Assembly: GCA_964389025.1 (NCBI GenBank)
Contig: CAYMCQ010000056.1
Location: forward strand, 1-27,532
Direction: 5' to 3'
Length of the DNA stretch: 27,532 bases
From: CAYMCQ01 sp964389025
GTDB taxonomy: Bacteria; Verrucomicrobiota; Verrucomicrobiia; Limisphaerales; CAYMCQ01
Shown here piece by piece: positions 22,716 through 27,532 of this stretch. The position numbers and the translations under genes were made by a program. Position 1 is the first letter of the stretch. Each line of letters opens with the position of its first letter. The notes below the pieces were generated by a model that did not search any database, had not been told where the DNA came from, and was given only the letters and a program-made list of their open reading frames with translations.

Positions 22716-22729
22716 GTGAATCGTTACAG

Positions 22730-22754
22730 CGTTGAATCGGTTCACGATTCAACG
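22730..22754. repeat. Perfect 10-bp hairpin between surA-like gene and pdxA
   Basis: Arms 22730-22739 and 22745-22754 are exact inverted copies of CGTTGAATCG with a 5-base loop, in the 40-base surA-pdxA intergenic space. There is no U-tract, so a simple intrinsic terminator is unlikely; it could attenuate or stabilise part of the operon mRNA. The same ACGATTCAACG unit appears as a direct repeat in the Xer-type gene (2965-2985). Confidence 0.8.
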
Positions 22755-22755
22755 C

Positions 22756-23766
22756 TCAGAAATATCTCACAAACGTTTTCACCTTCAGCCGCTCGACCCA
22801 TTGTTTGCGCAAACGCGTTTGCTCGTTTGTCAGCAAATTTTTTTCAATCTCGTCGCGCACTTCGCTCAACGGCTTGATGTGCGCCGGTTTTTTTTCCTCG
22901 AGCTGGACGAGATAAAAAGCTTCGGGCGCTTCGATGACGCCACTGGTTTCGCCGGGATTGAGCCTGGCGGCGGCATCGCCAATTTCTTTTTTCAGGACGG
23001 ACAAATCCACCCATTCCGGCTCATGGTTCTTCAACGCGCCCTCCGAATAAACAGAAGCCATTTCGCGAAACGTCGCGCCCTCTTTTATTTTGGCGAGGAT
23101 TTCCCCGGCGAGCTTTTTGGCTTCGTCGGGGCTTGAAGCGTTCTTGTTCAAAACAATTGTCCGCACCTTCACCTGGTCCTTCACGCTGAAATCCTGCCGG
23201 TGCAAATCGTAGTAAGCCTGGATTTTTTGAGGCGAGACAATCAGCTCCGAGGAAACGTTCTTGAAAGTCAGCACGCGGATGATGAACTGCTCGCGTTCCT
23301 GGTCGCGGAATTGTTCGTAAGTCATTCCCTCCGCCTGCAACGTCTTGATGAGCCTCTTGCGGTCGCCGAAACGGTCGCGGATCCGCTGCTGGATTTCCTC
23401 GTCAATGACGCTCTCCGGCAGCTTGTAACCGGCGGTTTTGAAATCGTGCAGGATCAATTGCCGCTCGACGAGCTGGTCGAGCGCGTTGTTGAACGTCTCA
23501 AGCGCCTTCCTGTTGAACTCCTCCGGCTGGCCGCCGTATTGCCGCCGGAGCAGGTCAATCGCCTGCGCCGCGGACTGCTCAACCTGCTGGTAAGTGATGA
23601 TGGTGTCACTGACGATGGCTTTGATGCCGTTGGCCGGCTGGGCGTGCAACTGAAGTCCGCTCAAAAGAACTCCAGTGAGCCACGCCATGGCGAAGTGGCG
23701 GTCCACCCTCCGCAGTAGAACTGCTACGGAGGACGGGCGGACTATTACGATTCGTGAGCTTCTCAT
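22756..23766 (-). CDS. surA: SurA-like periplasmic peptidyl-prolyl isomerase
   Basis: Periplasmic chaperone and parvulin-type prolyl isomerase. From the ATG at 23766 it has 336 residues; the open frame extends 15 codons further upstream and an internal ATG exists at 23688. The SurA-type N-terminal domain follows the signal sequence ('IKAIVSDTIITYQQVEQ ... ALDQLVERQLILHDFKTAGYKLPESVIDEEI'). One parvulin domain follows ('VKVRTIVLNKNASSPDEAKKLA ... GATFREMASVYSEG ... GEVSG-like NPGETSGVIEAPEAFYLVQLEEKKPAH'). The hydrophobic signal 'MAWLTGVLLSGLQLHAQ' has no positive charge of its own; the Arg-rich residues before it come from a palindromic repeat. The gene is the first of a surA-pdxA operon. Start choice is uncertain; family call is strong. 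Confidence 0.9.
   Translation of the reverse strand: MRSSRIVIVRPSSVAVLLRRVDRHFAMAWLTGVLLSGLQLHAQPANGIKAIVSDTIITYQQVEQSAAQAIDLLRRQYGGQPEEFNRKALETFNNALDQLVERQLILHDFKTAGYKLPESVIDEEIQQRIRDRFGDRKRLIKTLQAEGMTYEQFRDQEREQFIIRVLTFKNVSSELIVSPQKIQAYYDLHRQDFSVKDQVKVRTIVLNKNASSPDEAKKLAGEILAKIKEGATFREMASVYSEGALKNHEPEWVDLSVLKKEIGDAAARLNPGETSGVIEAPEAFYLVQLEEKKPAHIKPLSEVRDEIEKNLLTNEQTRLRKQWVERLKVKTFVRYF
23707..23732. repeat. Palindromic element in the surA signal-peptide region
   Basis: A 12-bp imperfect stem (23707-23718 with 23721-23732; the two mismatches can be G-U pairs in RNA) sits inside the first 80 bases of the surA-like ORF. Read on the minus strand it gives PSSVAVLLRRV, directly before the hydrophobic signal core. 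Confidence 0.8.
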
Positions 23767-23823
23767 CAAGGTGGCGCGATGGTAGGAGAGGCAACTGGCG
23801 CGGTCAAGCAAAGCAAATATGCC

Positions 23824-24045
23824 TCAGACTTTTTCAACAAGATCGCGGACGCGAACACCTAAAGCTTTTGCGACTCTCACGAGCGCATTGACGCTCGAAG
23901 TCTCTTCGCCGCGTTCAATCTCTCCAATGTAAACCGGATGAAGATTAGCTTTTTCAGCAAGCTTTTCCTGACTTAAGCCCGCTTTTTTCCGGTATTCCCG
24001 AATAGTCTCACCAATGATTTTTTGATGCGGCGTTGGCTTTGGCAC
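23824..24045 (-). CDS. XRE-family helix-turn-helix regulator
   Basis: 73 residues, essentially a single HTH_3 (Cro/C1-type) domain: 'IGETIREYRKKAGLSQEKLAEKANLHPVYIGEIERGEETSSVNALVRVAKALGV' region, with the recognition helix at about 35-45. It should bind DNA as a dimer. Target and partner are unknown; no toxin gene is adjacent. It is AT-richer than its neighbours. It is divergent from the large secreted gene at 24179 and the 133-base space between them might be its operator, with a small symmetric TTAGG-AA-CCTAA at about 24160-24172. Confidence 0.92.
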   Translation of the reverse strand: MPKPTPHQKIIGETIREYRKKAGLSQEKLAEKANLHPVYIGEIERGEETSSVNALVRVAKALGVRVRDLVEKV

Positions 24046-24178
24046 GCCTTCACCGAATCAAGAACGCACAAATGATAACACAGTGAACAGCCCTTTATTT
24101 TCTTCTTGCATTTCTTCCGTGTGGGCGTAGAAACGAGCCAAGGTTTTCGGCAGGTAAACTTAGGAACCTAAACTAACT

Positions 24179-26731
24179 ATGAAGACAATTGTTGGGCTTC
24201 TTCTCGGACTGGGCGCGGCATTCGCCGCTCGCGCTGAAATTACAAATATAACGGGGCTGCCGAGCGCGCCGTCTTCAGCTTTTGCCATCTCCGAGCGCAC
24301 GGCGAATTCCCGCGTATGGGGACAGATTACCTACCGCACGAATCGGTTTAGGCAGGTTATCGCGCGCACGAACTCCTACACTGAGCTTGAAACTGGAATG
24401 CATTATTTCGAGGACGGCCAGTGGAAAGAATCCAGCACTGAGATAGAAATCACGAAGGAAGGAGCGATTGCAAGCAAGACTCCGCACAAGGTCGCGTTCG
24501 ATGGAAACATCAACGTGGCGGGCGCAGTTGAACTCATCACGCCGGACGGCAAACATCTCAAAAGTCACGTTCTCGGATTGGCTTACCTCGACACGGCGAG
24601 TGGCAAGAGCGTGTTGATAGCTGAATTGCAGGATGCGGACGGGTTGCTTTTGCCGTCCAAAAACAAAATCATTTATCCCGATGCCTTCACCGATGTTAAA
24701 GCCGACGTGCTTTACACGATGACGAAAGCCGGGCTGGTGCAGGACATCATTTTGCGCGAGCAACCTTCGTCGCCGAGCGAGTGGGGACTTGATCCGAAAA
24801 CGACGCGGCTTCAAGTGCTCACTGAATTCCTCGACCCGCCCGAGCCTGTGAAAGAACAAGTGGTCGTTGACGGGCAAACGGGACTAACCGACGAGCGCCG
24901 TCTCGATTTCGGTGAAATGAAAATGGGCAGAGGAACAGCCTTTGCTATTGGCGCTGCTGCCAATCAAAAGTCCGGCGTGCCGGTGGTGAAGCAGTGGACG
25001 GTTTTGGACGGCAGACGATTTTTAGCGGAGTCGGTTCAATACAGCCGCATCGAAAATTCGCTCAAGCTTTTGCCGGAGAAGCCGCAGGCGGCGCTTCCTG
25101 ACACACCGAAGTTCCAAAATGTTGCGAGCGTTGAGAGGAAGCTGCCGGCCTTGCCAGCGAAGAAATCAGATCAGCCGGTTGAACTTGCCCAACTGGACAT
25201 TTACGCGCAACCCGGCTTCGTCGTGGATTATGCGGCGCTCTCAAGCCAGACCAATTTTACGTTCAAAGGCGACACGACGTATTATTGCAGCGGCGACGTG
25301 TATCTGGATGGAACTACGAAAATAGAAGGCGGAAGCGTGGTGAAATTCGGCCGCAGGTATTCAAGCGCTTCCGGCAATGAGGAAGATCCGGCTGGAACCA
25401 TTTCGTTCAACGGCCCGATTGATTGCCAGACGACGGCTTACAGACCGGCCATCTTCACCGCGATGGACGATGACACGGTTGGCGAAAGGATTTCCGGCAG
25501 CGCCGGGACGCCCAATGGGTATTGGTTTGCCAGTGGCTATTACGGCGGAAATTGGTCCGAGTTTCACGGCGGCGACAACGACGTGTTGCGCGTGTCGGAA
25601 AGCGGCACGGACTTGCGGCATCTGCGGGTGAATTATTTATTGAGCGCGTTTCGATTTCCCGATTCGGGCGACGTTTTCCTTCGGGACATTCAAATGCTCA
25701 ACTGTTACATCGGGACGAAGGGCAGCGCCAATCTCCACATTCAGAACGGGCTGTTCGTCAGCGTGCAATATTTGTTCTGGGGCGGCGGCGGTTGCACCGG
25801 AGAAGATCCGGAGGGTTGTTCCGGGGTGGATGTTCATGGCGAACACCTGACGATAGACAACTGCGGCCAATTTGTTTTTGCCAGAACCATCAATCACGTT
25901 GCACTGACAAACAGTTTGTTGGTCGGTGTGCCCGACGAAATATGGGTGGAGTTGGTCACGAACCACGTCGCCGAGGTGGACGGGAGTGCGTTTCAAAGTG
26001 TCGGCGCAGGCAATTACTATCTGGCCGACGGCACTTACCGCAACGCGGGAACGACGAACATCAGCCCGTGGCTGCTCGCCGAACTGAAAAAGAAAACGAC
26101 GTATCCGCCGACAATTCTCACAAACGCGATCACGACGAACACGACGCTTTCGATTCAGGCATGGCGCGACACGAACACGTTGCCCGCGCTTGGCTACCAC
26201 TATCAGCCGGTTGACTACGCGATAAACACACTCGTTGTAACCAACGCCACGCTGACGATTGCTCCGGGAACAGTGCTCGCCACGTTTGGCGATTCGGGTA
26301 TCCGGCTTTGGAACAATGCCAGTCTGGTTTGCACTGGCACGCCGCTCGATCACGTTCACTTCGTGCGCTACTACGCCGTGCAAGAGCAGTCAATCAACTG
26401 GGGCGGGGCAAATCCGTTTTACACCTACACGATCTTGCCAGCCTATCAAGCCAGCCCCTTGCCGACCGCTTCGTTTCGCTTCACCGATTTCGACGGGATG
26501 AGTCACAGCGGCTTTCACATTTACAACGCGAGTTCGTGGAAGCTGGGCGAACTGACGCTTCAAGATTGCACCGCCAACTCGGGAACTTTTGAAATGGAAA
26601 ATTCGAGTGCCGCTGCGAACACCGTGGTTTTCAGAAACAATCTTTTTGAGCGGAGCGTTTGCAATTTCCAGAATTACCTTGCCCTCAACCTGCGCAACAA
26701 CCTTTGGAAAGGCGGCGCGACATATTTTTGA
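24179..26731 (+). CDS. Large secreted beta-helix-type protein, N-terminal part
   Basis: 850 residues to the first stop. Signal peptide MKTIVGLLLGLGAAFAARAE. Residues about 40-300 form a domain of strands ('YTELETGMHYFEDGQWKESSTEIEI', 'GAVELITPDGKHLKSHVLGLAYLD') seen in large verrucomicrobial exported proteins. From about 340 there are right-handed beta-helix features: short strands with Asn ladders and repeated 'V-x-x-(G/N)-x-x-x-(V/L)-x-F-G-x-x-x-x-(I/L)' turns ('GDVYLDGTTKIEGGSVVKFG', 'TLVVTNATLTIAPGTVLATFG'). No catalytic motif recognised. A -1 frameshift near 26726 ends the frame at a TGA (26729-26731), but coding continues at once in another frame (next entry). It is likely an exported surface protein, perhaps the N-terminus of an RHS-like giant; that is inference. 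Confidence 0.8.
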   Translation: MKTIVGLLLGLGAAFAARAEITNITGLPSAPSSAFAISERTANSRVWGQITYRTNRFRQVIARTNSYTELETGMHYFEDGQWKESSTEIEITKEGAIASKTPHKVAFDGNINVAGAVELITPDGKHLKSHVLGLAYLDTASGKSVLIAELQDADGLLLPSKNKIIYPDAFTDVKADVLYTMTKAGLVQDIILREQPSSPSEWGLDPKTTRLQVLTEFLDPPEPVKEQVVVDGQTGLTDERRLDFGEMKMGRGTAFAIGAAANQKSGVPVVKQWTVLDGRRFLAESVQYSRIENSLKLLPEKPQAALPDTPKFQNVASVERKLPALPAKKSDQPVELAQLDIYAQPGFVVDYAALSSQTNFTFKGDTTYYCSGDVYLDGTTKIEGGSVVKFGRRYSSASGNEEDPAGTISFNGPIDCQTTAYRPAIFTAMDDDTVGERISGSAGTPNGYWFASGYYGGNWSEFHGGDNDVLRVSESGTDLRHLRVNYLLSAFRFPDSGDVFLRDIQMLNCYIGTKGSANLHIQNGLFVSVQYLFWGGGGCTGEDPEGCSGVDVHGEHLTIDNCGQFVFARTINHVALTNSLLVGVPDEIWVELVTNHVAEVDGSAFQSVGAGNYYLADGTYRNAGTTNISPWLLAELKKKTTYPPTILTNAITTNTTLSIQAWRDTNTLPALGYHYQPVDYAINTLVVTNATLTIAPGTVLATFGDSGIRLWNNASLVCTGTPLDHVHFVRYYAVQEQSINWGGANPFYTYTILPAYQASPLPTASFRFTDFDGMSHSGFHIYNASSWKLGELTLQDCTANSGTFEMENSSAAANTVVFRNNLFERSVCNFQNYLALNLRNNLWKGGATYF

Positions 26732-27532
26732 AACTCGGCACGAACGATTGGAACATCACCGACAACGCGTTCGACCGTTGCGACGTTGACGAGCCGGTTC
26801 CCGGCTCCGCCCACAGCCATAACGCCTACATCGCCACCGACGGCAGATTGAATCAGATAGACCCGACCGACCCGCACGACATCGTGCTGACGAACTTCAC
26901 CTACGCCAGCGGCGCGCTCGGAAATTTCTATCACCTTTCGACAAACCTCATCAACCGGGGCAGTGACACGGCGACCAACGCCGGGCTTTGCCATTACACC
27001 GTCACGACCAATCAAGTGCCCGAGACAAACTCCATCGTGGATATCGGGTTCCACTTCGTCGCGCTGAATGCCAGCGGCGTGCCGATGGATTCAGACACCA
27101 ACAACATTGCCGATTACACGGCAGATCGCGAGTATCGCCAGAACGGTGGCGGCGGTTCGGGCGGACCGCACGTTGGCAAATGGTCGCCCGACGATGCAGT
27201 TCACGGCACAAACCTGTGGCTGGAGATAACGCGCATTGAACCGCTGACAAATTCCACGACCAATGTTTTGTTGACCTTGCACAACACGCAGCCGAATGTT
27301 TCTTACCAACTCCAAAGCAAAACGAGTTTTGGTCAAAGCTATTGGACTTCTATCGAAACCACTAATTCCGCTTCAACAAATCTCACCTTTACGCCAGTGC
27401 CGACAACGAACAACCCGACCATGCTCTTTCGCGCAGGGATTCACGTTCCCGATTTTACTGTCAACCTGTCGAATTATGGTAAGCGTCACGCGGAGCACCT
27501 TCTTGACAGAGCAACTACAGCGGCAGCTTCGT
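26728..27532 (+). CDS. Continuation of the large secreted protein (frameshifted, 3' partial)
   Basis: Open reading frame from 26728 to the window end (268 codons, no stop) in the -1 frame relative to the preceding 850-residue ORF. Codon composition and protein style are identical: 'LGTNDWNITDNAFDRCDVDEP', 'LNQIDPTDPHDIVLTNFTYA', 'GNFYHLSTNLINRGSDTAT', 'VPMDSDTNNIADYTADRE' (a D-x-D-x-N linker motif), then 'NVSYQLQSKTSF ... YWTSIETT' that matches the verrucomicrobial T-x-x-W module. The junction lies in A-TTTTT-GA; adding one T would join the frames. So it is one gene, split by either a sequencing or assembly indel, a real mutation, or slippage. The true 3' end is outside the window. Confidence 0.7.
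   Translation, partial: MKLGTNDWNITDNAFDRCDVDEPVPGSAHSHNAYIATDGRLNQIDPTDPHDIVLTNFTYASGALGNFYHLSTNLINRGSDTATNAGLCHYTVTTNQVPETNSIVDIGFHFVALNASGVPMDSDTNNIADYTADREYRQNGGGGSGGPHVGKWSPDDAVHGTNLWLEITRIEPLTNSTTNVLLTLHNTQPNVSYQLQSKTSFGQSYWTSIETTNSASTNLTFTPVPTTNNPTMLFRAGIHVPDFTVNLSNYGKRHAEHLLDRATTAAAS

Overview
The window looks like a GC-rich chromosomal segment from a verrucomicrobial bacterium, most likely of the Pedosphaera/Limisphaera-like group. This is inferred from a planctomycete/verrucomicrobia-type double cytochrome c protein, secreted proteins with the 'T-x-DL-x-x-W' module common in that phylum, weak or absent Shine-Dalgarno sequences, and dense short palindromic repeats. No rRNA, tRNA, CRISPR array, prophage or transposase was seen, and no gap longer than 300 bases lacks a gene.

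Layout. 75-1067: secreted hypothetical protein. 1134-1606: ParE-type toxin-antitoxin pair, followed closely by metF (1617-2507). A 28-bp-arm palindrome separates metF from a convergent xerC/D-type recombinase, which lies 8 bases behind a lower-GC TPR-like gene (both minus strand, 2645-4608). 4739-7400: aldehyde dehydrogenase plus iron-type alcohol dehydrogenase pair. 7480-7866: small lipoprotein (minus). 7986-9068: recA. 9072-11198: ligA (minus), back to back with a thioredoxin-fold protein (11284-11838). 11982-12767: nagB. 12819-13277: unrecognised low-GC gene with a possible Cys-His-Asp triad. 13302-14174: TauE/SafE permease (minus). 14358-16212: tight minus-strand operon of double cytochrome c, VanX-like dipeptidase and a small conserved protein. 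16439-18502: GH42 beta-galactosidase homologue. 18561-21710: dciA-like gene and a double-U32 protein. 21720-23766: surA-pdxA operon (minus). 23824-24045: XRE regulator (minus). 24179 to the window end: a very large secreted beta-helix-type protein interrupted by one frameshift.

Most genes are housekeeping: one-carbon metabolism, recombination and replication (XerC/D, RecA, LigA, DciA), RNA modification, vitamin B6 synthesis, outer-membrane protein folding and amino-sugar use.

The most unusual property is the repeat load. At least twelve palindromic elements of several sequence families occur in about 27 kb. Eight of them sit in frame inside five protein genes: two in ligA, three in the U32 gene, a double copy in the tauE cytoplasmic loop, and one each in the signal-peptide n-regions of vanX and surA. 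This resembles Rickettsia palindromic elements in principle, but the sequences differ and several families are involved. A second oddity is a GH42 protein whose usual acid/base Asn-Glu pair is replaced by Ser-Gly.
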